Below are positions 8,060-17,544 of a stretch of 39,117 bases of DNA, one piece after another. Location: assembly GCA_002010975.1 (NCBI GenBank), contig MTLU01000019.1:1-39117 (forward strand). The letters run 5' to 3'. The translations under genes and the position numbers were made by a program. The notes under the pieces are model-generated. The model was not told the DNA's origin, made no database searches, and saw only the letters and a program-made list of their open reading frames with translations. Each line of letters begins with the position of its first letter. Positions within the stretch are counted from its first letter, which is position 1. This stretch comes from Candidatus Bathyarchaeota archaeon JdFR-07. GTDB lineage: Archaea > Thermoproteota > Bathyarchaeia > Bathyarchaeales > Bathycorpusculaceae.

Positions 8060-8668
8060 TTAAAAATGTATTGACTTTTTAGGCGCATAAGTAGCCCTAA
8101 CAGCTCCCTTTTTTATTGCTCTTAAGATTTCGTCAATATCTGTAAATGCTTCGATTTCGGTAAAAACACTCCACATCTCATCTGTATAGTGTGCATCACT
8201 ACCTGCAACCCCTGGCACTCCCATTTCCTTAGCCAAGTTTTCAGCCATTCTGTTGATATGCTTAGGAGAAATACCGTTTAAAACTTCTACAGCATCAATC
8301 TTATATTTTCTGACAGAATCTCCTAATCCATAGGCCCTATAAGGGTGGGCTGCTATAACTACTCCGCCCTCTTCATGTGCAAAATCGATAATGTTTTCAA
8401 CGGTCCATGGTTTAGAGGGGAGTTCTTCTACACCCAAGACCACGAGATCACCACCTATAGCCCTTATCTCTACTCCTGGAATAATTAAGATGTCTGAGTA
8501 GATAGAAGCAAGTTGCCTAACTTTTTTGCATCCCTCTACCGTATTATGGTCGGTAATTGCTGCAGCCCTTATGGAAGGATGACTGTAAAGCTGATTGACA
8601 ATGGTTTTTGGTGGTATTGCAGCATCGGCTGAATAAGTTGTGTGGAGGTGTAAATCCGCTCGAATCAA
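8060..8668 (-). CDS. PHP-domain phosphoesterase
   Basis: The 202-residue protein shows the four PHP metal motifs in order: DLHLHTTYSAD (residues 5-15), ITDHNT, AAHPYR and GSDAHY. PHP proteins are metal-dependent phosphoesterases, some acting on nucleotides and others on histidinol phosphate; small stand-alone archaeal ones are mostly uncharacterised. The length suggests a single PHP domain with a short C-terminal PHP-associated part (YAPKKSIHF). The start is TTG. It is 53 bp from TgtA and 42 bp from the beta-CASP RNase, suggesting a nucleic-acid role, which is inference. Confidence 0.85.
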   Translation of the reverse strand: MIRADLHLHTTYSADAAIPPKTIVNQLYSHPSIRAAAITDHNTVEGCKKVRQLASIYSDILIIPGVEIRAIGGDLVVLGVEELPSKPWTVENIIDFAHEEGGVVIAAHPYRAYGLGDSVRKYKIDAVEVLNGISPKHINRMAENLAKEMGVPGVAGSDAHYTDEMWSVFTEIEAFTDIDEILRAIKKGAVRATYAPKKSIHF

Positions 8669-8721
8669 GAGTTATTCGCTCATTTCCTTTAATTTTTCGC
8701 ACTACTTAAAATTACTTTACC

Positions 8722-10287
8722 TTATTTGCTGAAAATCAAACGTTCAAATTTGATTTTTCTTCTTGCACATGTTCTTCGGCAAGTTTTAAAGATAGTATCT
8801 TTCCAGTTTTTCTGATCTTGTAATAGGACAACCGCTTTATAGTTAGTGTTCTTAATGTATTCTGCCACTTGCCTTGCTACATATTCCCTTGTTTCCTTGT
8901 CAAGTGGAAGAACTGTTTCATGTTGGGAAAGAGGATAGACTTCGTCAAGTTCTATCGGGATTACACCGAAAGGAGCAGCATAAAAACATACATGAAGCCT
9001 GTTAAATTTTTCTCCAAATGTTTCTTTAAGAATTTTTTTAATTTTTTTAAACTTTTTAGATTTATGGAATGGCTTGGTTTCAGTTTGCGGTAGAAGAACG
9101 AGTATGTCTTTCTTTTTGGGCAGAGAATATCTTTCTGTAATTCTTTTTCTATATCGAACAATTTCAGGTCTTATGAGTCCAACTGAATTGAAGAAAAAAA
9201 GACCACTCTTTTTTATTGCTGAGCTGCTTTCTTCTATGTAATCTTTATATTTTTGTAGTTTCTTTAAGGCTTGAAGTAAAGCTGGATGGCTGTGTACTCT
9301 AAGTTCTAAGAATTCCCATAATCTTCCATCTTTTATTGCCTGTTTAATTCTTTTCAACTCGGCAGTACAAACATAGAGATTGTGTTCAGCTAAGAAACAT
9401 TCTCTTTCTTCATCGGGAAGCTTAGAAACCTCTTCTGGCGTTTTTTCTGAACATTTAGGACATGTGCATGGAAAATAGTTAAGTTCACTTAGCCTAAAGG
9501 TACCTGTTTCTGTCATATACCGATTTTCTTTTGCGTATAAAGCATAAGCGGCTGAGTCAAAAAGATCACATCCTAAAGCTACAGCCAATGAAAACATAAA
9601 AGGATGACCGGCTCCGAAAAGATGAAGTGGTTTTTCTATGGGTAACTTCCTCTTTGCAGTTAAAATCATATCCACTAAAGCATCGAAACGATAGTTTTTC
9701 ATAACCTCTGTTGGGCTTCCTAGTGCATAAATGTCAAAAGGCATCTTTCCCAGTTCCTTGGCGGATTTAGATACAAGGTCTAAATATTTTCCACCTTGGA
9801 CAGGACCGACCCACAGGATGTCATAGCGAGTTTTTATTTTAGGAAGCTCCTCTGCTCTCTTTAAAGTTTCATTTACTGTTTGTTCCGCATATTTTTTGGA
9901 AACTTTCCAACCTGTTGGCCAATCTAGTATTGTAGCTATGTCAGTGTCAATTTGCTCTTGGTATTTTACAATTTCTTCTGGCTTTATTTCTATGTCGCCA
10001 TAAACAAGTATTTGATAAGCTCCAGAATCAGTCATTGTTATCCCTTCAAAATCCAAGAATTTATGTATCCCTTCTTTTGCAGGTTGATTTTGGAATCTTT
10101 TTTTCAATATGAATGCATTAGTTATTAATGCTTCAAAACGAAATGTCTCTCGAATTTTTCTAGGTGAAATTGGCTGTATAGTTGGATTAATAACGGGAAG
10201 TAGAGCAGGTGTTTCCAAAATCCCGCTTTTAGTTTTAAGCCTACCTATTCTTGCAAGTAAATCTTTCTCTTTTATCTCAAAGCTCAT
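8722..10287 (-). CDS. tgtA: tRNA-guanine(15) transglycosylase (archaeosine synthesis)
   Basis: The 521-residue enzyme swaps guanine-15 in the tRNA D-loop for preQ0, the first tRNA-bound step of archaeosine formation. Visible features are TDSGAYQI near residue 110 with the active-site Asp region, WVGPVQGG, DLFDSAAYALYA and the zinc site CTCPKC with a downstream C and H. A lysine-rich C-terminal region after about residue 350 corresponds to archaeal C1/C2 domains, but no PUA domain is evident before the stop, so the protein is shorter than PUA-containing TgtA (about 580 residues). It heads a five-gene minus-strand operon. Confidence 0.92.
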   Translation of the reverse strand: MSFEIKEKDLLARIGRLKTKSGILETPALLPVINPTIQPISPRKIRETFRFEALITNAFILKKRFQNQPAKEGIHKFLDFEGITMTDSGAYQILVYGDIEIKPEEIVKYQEQIDTDIATILDWPTGWKVSKKYAEQTVNETLKRAEELPKIKTRYDILWVGPVQGGKYLDLVSKSAKELGKMPFDIYALGSPTEVMKNYRFDALVDMILTAKRKLPIEKPLHLFGAGHPFMFSLAVALGCDLFDSAAYALYAKENRYMTETGTFRLSELNYFPCTCPKCSEKTPEEVSKLPDEERECFLAEHNLYVCTAELKRIKQAIKDGRLWEFLELRVHSHPALLQALKKLQKYKDYIEESSSAIKKSGLFFFNSVGLIRPEIVRYRKRITERYSLPKKKDILVLLPQTETKPFHKSKKFKKIKKILKETFGEKFNRLHVCFYAAPFGVIPIELDEVYPLSQHETVLPLDKETREYVARQVAEYIKNTNYKAVVLLQDQKNWKDTIFKTCRRTCARRKIKFERLIFSK

Positions 10288-10304
10288 CCGTAGAGCCCAA
10301 GGAA

Positions 10305-10349
10305 AATCAGCTAAACATAATTATTAGTGTTCTTATAAGCTAATCAGCT
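10305..10349. promoter_or_regulatory. Divergent tgtA/PAC2 spacer with repeated AATCAGCT and a TATA element
   Basis: The 76 bp spacer between tgtA and the PAC2 gene contains AATCAGCT twice (10305 and 10342, 37 bp apart). The second copy lies inside the short inverted repeat AAGCTaatcAGCTT, and CTTATAAG between them looks like a TATA element for the plus strand. The arrangement could be a shared operator, but the repeats are short. Confidence 0.25.
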
Positions 10350-10363
10350 TGGAAGGATTCTAA

Positions 10364-11113
10364 ATGACTTGCAAAGTTAACATCCATGAAAAGCCAAAGC
10401 TTTACAATCCCATTTTAATCGAAGGATTGCCGGGAATAGGATTTGTGGCTAACATTGCAGCTTTACATCTGATTCATGAATTAAAAGGTACGCTTTTCGC
10501 TGAAATTGCTTCTGCATCTTTTCAAGATCTAGCTGTAACAACAGAAACGGGAGGCACACGTTCTCCTATAACCGAGCTTTACTATTGTAAGAGAAGGAAT
10601 GGTGGTCGTGACTTAATCATTTGGTATGGTAATACACAAGCGTTGACAACTTTTGGGCAATATGAACTTTGTGGGAGAGTTTTAGACATTGTTGAAGAGT
10701 TAGGTTGCCGTTTTATCATAACTTTAGGCGGCTTCAAGATTGATGAAACGAAAGAAATCCCGCAGATTTACTGTGCAGCCACTGATCATGAGACCTTAAA
10801 TGAAGCTTTAAAGTTAGGTGCAAAAATTATGGTTGGGCAAATATTCGGTGTGGCTGGTATATTACTTGGCATAGGTAGGTTAAGAGGTTTTAAGGGATTC
10901 TCATTGCTGGTAGAAACTTTAGGTATGTATCCAGATGCTAATGCCACACGACACGTTCTCTTAGCTTTAAATAAATTTCTCGATTTAGATATTAATCTGT
11001 CCCGTTTGGAGATGGCTGCTGAAAAAACAAAAAGGCTGCTGGAAACTTTCGGTTTAGTTTCGAGTAGTGTAGAAGAAAAGAAGGAAGAGCAACCATTCCG
11101 TTGGTTTGTTTAG
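10364..11113 (+). CDS. PAC2 family protein (proteasome assembly chaperone-like)
   Basis: The 249-residue protein has the PAC2 fold hallmarks: ILIEGLPGIGFVAN near residue 18, a central FIITLGGF, and VGQIFGVAGILLGIGRLRGF followed by ETLGMYPDANATRHVL. PAC2 proteins chaperone 20S proteasome assembly in eukaryotes; the archaeal homologues have a related but unproven role. The ATG start has AAGGATT upstream at good spacing. It is a single plus-strand gene between tgtA (divergent) and the XPD-like helicase (convergent, 3 bp apart). Confidence 0.85.
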   Translation: MTCKVNIHEKPKLYNPILIEGLPGIGFVANIAALHLIHELKGTLFAEIASASFQDLAVTTETGGTRSPITELYYCKRRNGGRDLIIWYGNTQALTTFGQYELCGRVLDIVEELGCRFIITLGGFKIDETKEIPQIYCAATDHETLNEALKLGAKIMVGQIFGVAGILLGIGRLRGFKGFSLLVETLGMYPDANATRHVLLALNKFLDLDINLSRLEMAAEKTKRLLETFGLVSSSVEEKKEEQPFRWFV

Positions 11114-11116
11114 CGT

Positions 11117-13096
11117 TTATTTTTGTCTACAAAATTCTGTGATTCTATCAATAATTTTGTTTATGCTCAGGTAAGTTTCCATCCCATTTCTCCAATCGAC
11201 TGGAAGCTTCCATTTAAATCTTCCCGCTGCCCGTCCATCCATAACAATTATTATTCCTCTATCTTCTGAACAACGTATTAACCTGCCAGCCGACTGCGCC
11301 AATGCATTCAAACATGGTATGCCATTAGAATACTCAATGGCTTTATCTCCGAACTTCTCCTTAAAATATCTGTAGAGGGCTTCTTGAAGTTCGGTTTTCC
11401 TAGGATAGGGCAAACCAACTGTCACAATACTGGAGAGAAGACTTTTGCCTTCCTCCGTCATATCAACTCCTTCGCTTATTTTTCCTCTAGCAACACCACA
11501 AACAACACAATTCTTATGAGCTTTAAAGAATTCTAGCACCCTTGAAATCTTTGTATGTTTTTCTTCAACTAGTAAAGGTAGGTTGAACTCTGTTTTTTCT
11601 AGCACTTTGTTCATTACTTCATAGGAGGGAAAGTAAACAGCGACTCTTCCATTGACCCGGTCTATTATTTTTGAGAGCCGTTCTGCTATTTTTTGCCATT
11701 GTTCTACGCCTCTTTTCTCGAATTTCGTTGTAACTGCCTTATCTACTAAAATGAGTCTGTTTTCTGGCGGAAATGGGTTTGGAAGTTCGAGGCTTTCACA
11801 ACGTTTTCTCTCGATCCCTAAAACATCTATATAGTAGTTTATGTGCCAAAGCGTTCCAGACATTAATATTACAGAACGTAGTTTCTTTATAATCTTGGTA
11901 GCTAAGGCTGGATCTAAGCATCTTATTCCTAATCTTACGTTTTTCTTGCCGAATCTGTCTTTTTCAACTTTTATATAGTGTACATAACTTGAATTTTCGA
12001 CACTAATCCATTGGGAGAGAAAGTTAGCACATCTAGAAAGATACGAGACAGGGCTTCTGCCTTCTTCAACTCTTTTCTGCCTAATAATTTCTCCTAGTTC
12101 TAAAAGTTCCGAAAACACGTACTGTAATCCGTCGCTTTTTGCCTGAAGAGATTTTGAAAGTTTATCTACAAGAACATCCTTTGGAATAAGGTGTTCTACC
12201 TCTAAACCGTACTTCTTATAGATGTTTTTTCCAAGCCTAAACATGATATCGTATAATATTTCCAAAACACCAAAATCTTCCAATCTGAACCTTTTAATTT
12301 CCCTTAAGGCTCTTCTAACCGAGGTGGAGGAGAGTTCATCTGATAGAATGCCGGCAGCATAGTATGGCAGGCTGTGTGCTTCATCGAAAACACAGTTTAT
12401 ATTCTCAGTTTTTATCCCTGCTCTTGCTAAAATAGACCTTCTTATAGCGGTTACTAAAATATAGTTATAATTCCCTATTATTATATCGGCATCTTTAGCT
12501 AGAATTTTTGTTGCTTCGTATGGGCATATTTCGCTTTTTCTGCATTTTTCATAAACTTCCTCTGGCATTAAGGGTCCAACATCTTTAATGTTGTTAATTA
12601 CTGCGAGAGTTCGCCAGCTTGGTTTACGTCCTTTGTAAGAATTTCCATAATATTTGCATGTTTTTCCAAAAATACCCTCTATTAATCCCCTACAGTAATA
12701 GAGAAAATCGCGATAGCTTACCTCTCTAAGTTTAGGCTCTTCTATTGTGTATGGGCACATTTCCCTTTTACTTTTAAATACTGAGGCCACAAGTCTAATA
12801 TCACCGTGCTGTTTGATATTCTTTAGTTCTTTGCAATAAATCTCAAGCTGGTTTTTAGTTCGTGTCAGTACTAGGAGTTTTCCTGTATTGTTATCTAATT
12901 TTTTTGCTGTAAGGTAAGCTGTAAGTATGGAAACAGATTTTCCAGTTCCGCATGGAGACGAAAGTAAACCTATTTTCTTGTTTTTAATTATGTTAAAGAG
13001 GAATTTTATGGCATCAAGTTGAAAAGGACGAAAATCTGGATATGGAAAAATTTCTCTGCCTTGCTTTTCATTTTTCTTTTCAAGTTCTTTTCCCAA
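11117..13096 (-). CDS. XPD/Rad3-type Fe-S DNA helicase
   Basis: The 659-residue superfamily 2 helicase has Walker A SSPCGTGKS at residues 46-54, DEAH in the form VFDEAHSLPYYA, and C-terminal motifs ILMSGTL, VARGKISEGVD and SAGRLIR. Between motifs I and II are cysteines in MCPYT, YYCRGL, KTCKYYG and CPYE that fit the 4Fe-4S cluster of XPD, FANCJ and DinG-type enzymes. It likely unwinds DNA 5' to 3' in repair. The start is TTG after AAAGGGA. It follows the Lsm gene by 71 bp on the same strand. Confidence 0.9.
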   Translation of the reverse strand: MGKELEKKNEKQGREIFPYPDFRPFQLDAIKFLFNIIKNKKIGLLSSPCGTGKSVSILTAYLTAKKLDNNTGKLLVLTRTKNQLEIYCKELKNIKQHGDIRLVASVFKSKREMCPYTIEEPKLREVSYRDFLYYCRGLIEGIFGKTCKYYGNSYKGRKPSWRTLAVINNIKDVGPLMPEEVYEKCRKSEICPYEATKILAKDADIIIGNYNYILVTAIRRSILARAGIKTENINCVFDEAHSLPYYAAGILSDELSSTSVRRALREIKRFRLEDFGVLEILYDIMFRLGKNIYKKYGLEVEHLIPKDVLVDKLSKSLQAKSDGLQYVFSELLELGEIIRQKRVEEGRSPVSYLSRCANFLSQWISVENSSYVHYIKVEKDRFGKKNVRLGIRCLDPALATKIIKKLRSVILMSGTLWHINYYIDVLGIERKRCESLELPNPFPPENRLILVDKAVTTKFEKRGVEQWQKIAERLSKIIDRVNGRVAVYFPSYEVMNKVLEKTEFNLPLLVEEKHTKISRVLEFFKAHKNCVVCGVARGKISEGVDMTEEGKSLLSSIVTVGLPYPRKTELQEALYRYFKEKFGDKAIEYSNGIPCLNALAQSAGRLIRCSEDRGIIIVMDGRAAGRFKWKLPVDWRNGMETYLSINKIIDRITEFCRQK

Positions 13097-13167
13097 TGAT
13101 TTTCCCTTTAAGGTATTATTGTAATAATTGAGAAATTAGAAAAATAAGAAATAAAATGTGTTTGTAA

Positions 13168-13593
13168 TTATTTCCCTTTGATTTCGCTTATGAACTGTTC
13201 ATAGACTCTTTGGACTCGTTCTGCCGCTGGTCCCGAACCTTCAACGACGCCTTTTTCTGTTACTTTAACCTTGTCCATCACCCATATGAATCCTTTGTCT
13301 TCGTATAGTTTAACCATTGTTGGAAAAACTTTTTCAAGGCGATCTGCTAAGGCTTTTAAATCGAATGGTTTTTCTATACTCAAAATTTGGGCTACAACAT
13401 TGCCGTTTAGAAAAACTCTATGTAAAGTTTTTCCTTTTTCATCTTTTGCTTCTGAAAGAACTAAACTTAATGTGTCAGGGTTGACTCCTGCCAAGGTTCC
13501 ACTATACGTCTTTCCTGTCGTTGTAGAAACAATTACATCCTTGTCTACCATCGCTGTAATTTCAGTGAAGAATTTCCTTTGAGCTATAGACAA
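13168..13593 (-). CDS. Sm-like RNA-binding protein with C-terminal domain (SmAP3 type)
   Basis: The 141-residue protein has an Lsm fold at residues 10-70: the Sm1 part DVIVSTTTGKTYSGTLAGVNPDTLSLVL and Sm2 VFLNGNVVAQI. It is followed by an archaeal Lsm C-terminal domain (DLKALADRLEKVFP, then GFIWVMDKVKVTEKGVVEG). This two-domain layout is that of crenarchaeal SmAP3. Lsm proteins form rings that bind U-rich RNA. The TTG start is fixed by a strong GGAGGT site nine bases upstream. Confidence 0.88.
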   Translation of the reverse strand: MSIAQRKFFTEITAMVDKDVIVSTTTGKTYSGTLAGVNPDTLSLVLSEAKDEKGKTLHRVFLNGNVVAQILSIEKPFDLKALADRLEKVFPTMVKLYEDKGFIWVMDKVKVTEKGVVEGSGPAAERVQRVYEQFISEIKGK

Positions 13594-13653
13594 TAATTTA
13601 AACCTCCATTACTCTTCTAAGAGAAATGTAAAACACCTATTTAGAATTTTAAC

Positions 13654-14928
13654 TTAAAGTTTCAAGTCTTTTTGTTCTAAATTCTGTTTTAACATTGTAA
13701 TAGTATTGGCTGGTAAATCACGATAGACAATGACATTTGGGCCGATCTGGCTATTGCATCCAATTTTAACGCCTGGCATAAAGAGTGTGTTTATTCCTGC
13801 TTTAACGTTGTCTCCTAAAACAGTTCCAAGTTTTGTTCTCTTACTGTCTACGACTTTATCTTTTATCTTCATTTTTATTGTCTTGGCATCTAGACGATAA
13901 TTAGCTGTTATGGTTCCGGCCCCTAAATTACAGTTTTCTCCTACTATGCTATCTCCAACATAAGAGAGGTGTCCAATATGCGTGTTATCCATGATTATGC
14001 TATTCTTTATTTCACAAGCATTACCTATCCTAACTTTTTTGCCAATGCTTGTGTATGGGCGAATGTAACAGTTGGGACCTATATCACTTTCTTCGTCTAT
14101 AAATGCTGGTCCTTCAATATAAGCTCCAGAACGTATGTGCGCTGTTTCCGCCACGCTTATCGGACCAATTAGATGAGCACCGTTTTCTACTATTCCCAGA
14201 ACTTTATGTTCTTTTCTTAAGAGTATCCAGCGGTTTGCCTCGAGCAAGTCCCAGGGTCTCCCGATGTCTAACCATTCATTTCTAGGAATCTTTATGCCTA
14301 GAACTGTTTCTTCTCTCGACATAAGGGAAATGGCATCTGTTATTTCCCACTCTCCCCTTACTGAAACCTTGGTTTGTTTAATTTTTTCAAAGATTTTAGC
14401 AGAGAAAACGTATAAGCCAGCATTTGCTAGATTTGTTGGCGTCTCGTTTCGGCTTGGTTTTTCAATTATTCGCTTTACATGTCCATTTTCAAGTTCTACT
14501 ATGCCGTAGTTTTCAGGATTTTTAACGGGTACAACGCTTATCGTTGCTGCAGGTTTCTCCTCTTTGTGGAATGATACTACTTTTTCCAAGACATCCGCAG
14601 AAAAAATAAGGTCTCCATAAGATACAACAAAATCTTCTTCAATGTATGGTTCTGCAATGCTTATTGCATTACCTGTTCCTAGCACAGCTTCTTGTTCTAT
14701 ATAACCAATTTTTAATCCAATTTTTTCACCGTTTCCAAAATATTTGCGGATTGCCTCACTCATGTAATGTGTAACGATTAAAACTTCCTTTATTCCAGTT
14801 TTCTTTAAAGCGTTTAGACAGTACTCAAGTAGTGTTTTTCCACCGATTTTTATTAGATGTTTGGGTCTGGTTGATGTAATAGGTTTTAGTCTGGTACCTT
14901 CTCCGGCTGCTAATACTACAGCTTTCAC
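13654..14928 (-). CDS. Bifunctional sugar-1-phosphate nucleotidylyltransferase/acetyltransferase (GlmU-like)
   Basis: The 424-residue protein begins with the nucleotidyltransferase motif VVLAAGEGTRLKPITSTRPKHL; the catalytic domain spans roughly residues 1-230 (GTGNAI, VSYGDLIF, WLDIGRPWDLL). A left-handed beta helix of hexapeptide repeats follows (residues 245-424). The organisation matches archaeal ST0452-type enzymes that acetylate glucosamine-1-P and form UDP-GlcNAc, though dTDP- or UDP-glucose synthesis is also possible. It starts with GTG in a GTGA overlap with the stop of the upstream mutase gene, so the two are translationally coupled steps of one pathway. Confidence 0.88.
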   Translation of the reverse strand: MKAVVLAAGEGTRLKPITSTRPKHLIKIGGKTLLEYCLNALKKTGIKEVLIVTHYMSEAIRKYFGNGEKIGLKIGYIEQEAVLGTGNAISIAEPYIEEDFVVSYGDLIFSADVLEKVVSFHKEEKPAATISVVPVKNPENYGIVELENGHVKRIIEKPSRNETPTNLANAGLYVFSAKIFEKIKQTKVSVRGEWEITDAISLMSREETVLGIKIPRNEWLDIGRPWDLLEANRWILLRKEHKVLGIVENGAHLIGPISVAETAHIRSGAYIEGPAFIDEESDIGPNCYIRPYTSIGKKVRIGNACEIKNSIIMDNTHIGHLSYVGDSIVGENCNLGAGTITANYRLDAKTIKMKIKDKVVDSKRTKLGTVLGDNVKAGINTLFMPGVKIGCNSQIGPNVIVYRDLPANTITMLKQNLEQKDLKL

Positions 14929-16337
14929 TTATTCATCCTCTCTATAGTTTTTCTTATAACTGCTACCCCTTTTCTCATTATTTTTTTGGCAGTTTTTAAT
15001 GGTTCGCCTTCCACTGTAATCCTTATAAGGGGCTCTGTGCCAGATGCTCTAACTAAAATCCATCCGTCTTTTAGGGTTAGACGTAATCCATCTATCTTTA
15101 AAAATTCTTGGAGGGAGGAAGAAAATGTACTTTTTAAGTTTTCCTCTGTTTTTTCTACAATCTTGTATTTTAGCTCGCTTCTACAAGGTATATTTTCTCT
15201 TAGAGTTATATAGCGAGGTGTTTCTGCAACAAATTCTGACAGCGTTTTATTCTCGTTTTCCAAGGCTTTTAGAAGCAAAACGGAGGATAGTATTCCATCT
15301 GGACAGTAATGAAATTGGGGATGTATCCAGGCTCCGCAAGGTTCTCCCCCAAAAACAGCTTTTTGCCGTCTTATTTCTTCTGTTACATAAACATCTCCCA
15401 CTTTTGTTCTGACAACTTTCCCTCCTTGTGCTTCCACCATTTTTTCAATACACATAGAGGCTTCAACATTAGTGATAATGGTTTTTCCCCTTTCATTTTT
15501 TACAATACTAGCGGCATAAGCTGCCAAAACAGCGTCAAAGTCTACAAAAACTCCTTGTTCATCTATGAAAGCTATTCTATCTCCATCTCCATCATATGCA
15601 AACCCAGCATCCACACCTAATTGCTTAACAAGCCTTGCCAAAGGCTTCAATGTGTCAGCATTTGGTTCTGGATTTCGAGCCGTAAAGAACCCGTCAGGAT
15701 GCGCATTTATCGATGTAACTTGACATCCTAAATGCTTGAAAATTTTGGGTGCAAGATTAAACGTGGCTCCACATCCGGGATCTACTATTATTGACCATTT
15801 TTTCCGTAGTTTTACTTTCTTCAGTATCATTTCTGTGTAGAAATTGCTTTTATCACAAAACTCGACTTTACCGATTTTTTGCCAGTCAGCTAACCTGAAC
15901 TTTTCTCTTCTGATTATTTTTTCAATTTCATTTTGTTTTTTATCGTTATAGGCTATGCCGTTTCTATCAAAAATTTTTATTCCGTTGAATTGTGGAGGGT
16001 TATGAGAAGCTGTAATCATAACGCCGGTGTTGGCATTAATATGTTTGGTTAAGTAAGCTAGTACTGGAGTGGGTAAAATCCCTAAAACTTTGACATTTGC
16101 TCCAGCTGCTGTAAGTCCGGAAACCAAAGCATTTTCCAACATTAAACCTGAGACTCTAGTGTCTCTTGCCACAAGGAGGTCTTGGGTATTAGAAACATTT
16201 ACAATAGCTATCCCTATCTTGTTCACTAAATCCGGTGTTAACTCCGTATTAACTATGCCACGTATTCCAGAACTGCCAAAAAGTTTCCATTCCAAACAAG
16301 ATTCACTCTTCTTTATGGTTAAAATTAAGGAATCCAT
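14925..16337 (-). CDS. glmM: Phosphoglucosamine mutase/phosphohexomutase (GlmM-like)
   Basis: The 470-residue phosphohexomutase has the phosphoserine loop TASHNPPQFNG (Ser near residue 111), the metal loop DGDGDR (249-254), the sugar loop GGEPCGAW and the phosphate loop RASGTEPLIRI. It interconverts hexosamine-6- and -1-phosphates. Its coupling to the GlmU-like gene supports glucosamine as substrate. About 17 residues precede the usual KLFGSSGIRG opening, so the true start may be downstream of the listed ATG. The listed start overlaps the PfkB gene by 13 bp. Confidence 0.9.
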   Translation of the reverse strand: MDSLILTIKKSESCLEWKLFGSSGIRGIVNTELTPDLVNKIGIAIVNVSNTQDLLVARDTRVSGLMLENALVSGLTAAGANVKVLGILPTPVLAYLTKHINANTGVMITASHNPPQFNGIKIFDRNGIAYNDKKQNEIEKIIRREKFRLADWQKIGKVEFCDKSNFYTEMILKKVKLRKKWSIIVDPGCGATFNLAPKIFKHLGCQVTSINAHPDGFFTARNPEPNADTLKPLARLVKQLGVDAGFAYDGDGDRIAFIDEQGVFVDFDAVLAAYAASIVKNERGKTIITNVEASMCIEKMVEAQGGKVVRTKVGDVYVTEEIRRQKAVFGGEPCGAWIHPQFHYCPDGILSSVLLLKALENENKTLSEFVAETPRYITLRENIPCRSELKYKIVEKTEENLKSTFSSSLQEFLKIDGLRLTLKDGWILVRASGTEPLIRITVEGEPLKTAKKIMRKGVAVIRKTIERMNK

Positions 16338-17404
16338 TTAAATAATTTCGGTGAAACAAGCTCTTCTAAAAATTTGATTAATTCTTTTCTTGTAGGGTGA
16401 TTTCCTTTGCTGTTTGAAATGTAGTAGGCAGCGACGGCGTTAGCTAAAGTTAGCCTGCAATCGTCTGGCATCTCATATGCGTCTCCTAATATGTTTCCAG
16501 CGTTCCAAGCGTCTCCAGCACCTGTGGTTCTTAAAACTGGAACTTTAATGGCTGGAACGATCTCTTCAGATTTCTTGGTAAATGTTGCAGAAAAGCTTGT
16601 TGTGTGTAGGTCAACTCTTGCAGAAAGACGGGAAGCCAAAATTTTTGCTGATTCTTTTGCTAACTCCTCGAAACTCAGTTTTTTCCGTAATGTTTCTATT
16701 TCAGAGCTTATGTAAGATGCATAGCATATTGCTTCACTTTCATTTAAACTAAGAGTGTCTATGTATCCTTTCATTAGAACACCTTTGACCAATTCTGAGA
16801 TTTTTTCCTTATTTGGTATTGGATCTGCCGTGTCATAGTATGTTTTTCCTTTCCCTCTTTTTTTTGTAAATTGGAAAATGGTTTCAGCTAACTCTGTTCC
16901 AAAACTTCTGGTTCCAGCCCAATTGAAAACGCATACATAATCTGCATCTTCTATAACCCTAAAATCTTCACGATCTAAATTTTGTGGTCCAAATTTTTCT
17001 AGAGAGCCTACATCTCTTAACATAATGTTAACTATTCCCTTCTCTGTTTGAACCTCCAAAGATGTTGTCATAGAAATTCTATCTAACACCTTAATATGTG
17101 AAAAATTTACTTTCTCTGAGTCAAGGTAAAATTTCATGAGCTGTACTCCTAACATGTTTGTGCAAACTATTGGAGTAACATTTACATCCAGTGATGCAAG
17201 GGCAGAAGCTGTATTTACGGCGTTTCCTCCTCTAATATCTGTCTGTTTTATTCTGTTTATGCTTCCTCCCTTTCTTTTAGAAACGTTTTCAAGATTTTTG
17301 GAAAATTCCTTCAAAGAGAATTTTAAGTTTATTAGGCGGTCAAGAAAAAAATCTGGCATAACTACTACACTAAATTCTTTAGCTTTATTTTTCAAAAGTT
17401 TCAA
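16325..17404 (-). CDS. PfkB/ribokinase family sugar kinase
   Basis: The 359-residue protein has a GG motif region (DIRGGNAVNTASALASL) and the PfkB ATP/anion-hole signature RTTGAGDAWNAG near the C-terminus. It phosphorylates a sugar or nucleoside; position before GlmM and GlmU-like genes suggests a hexose or amino sugar, which is inference. The N-terminus is uncertain. A TATA-like TTATAAAA on the minus strand ends only about 10 bases before the listed TTG, so a leaderless message would begin downstream, near the TTG at 17395 or the ATG before PDFFLDRL. Confidence 0.8.
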   Translation of the reverse strand: MKLLKNKAKEFSVVVMPDFFLDRLINLKFSLKEFSKNLENVSKRKGGSINRIKQTDIRGGNAVNTASALASLDVNVTPIVCTNMLGVQLMKFYLDSEKVNFSHIKVLDRISMTTSLEVQTEKGIVNIMLRDVGSLEKFGPQNLDREDFRVIEDADYVCVFNWAGTRSFGTELAETIFQFTKKRGKGKTYYDTADPIPNKEKISELVKGVLMKGYIDTLSLNESEAICYASYISSEIETLRKKLSFEELAKESAKILASRLSARVDLHTTSFSATFTKKSEEIVPAIKVPVLRTTGAGDAWNAGNILGDAYEMPDDCRLTLANAVAAYYISNSKGNHPTRKELIKFLEELVSPKLFKWIP

Positions 17405-17544
17405 AGTTTCTTTTATAAGCTGATGCGTGGACAGTTTTATTTCACCATAGACAAGGTGAGGTTTAAGTATAGATAACCTTTTTTAATAAGGTAGGCTAGT
17501 ACCGTAGACTCCGCATGCAGCATATGTGTGATGGGGGTTAGGAT

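Noticed and set aside
17475-17495. ACCTTttttaatAAGGT inverted repeat near a TATA-like element
   Set aside because: Five-pair arms in AT-rich sequence are expected by chance; no second copy was noticed.
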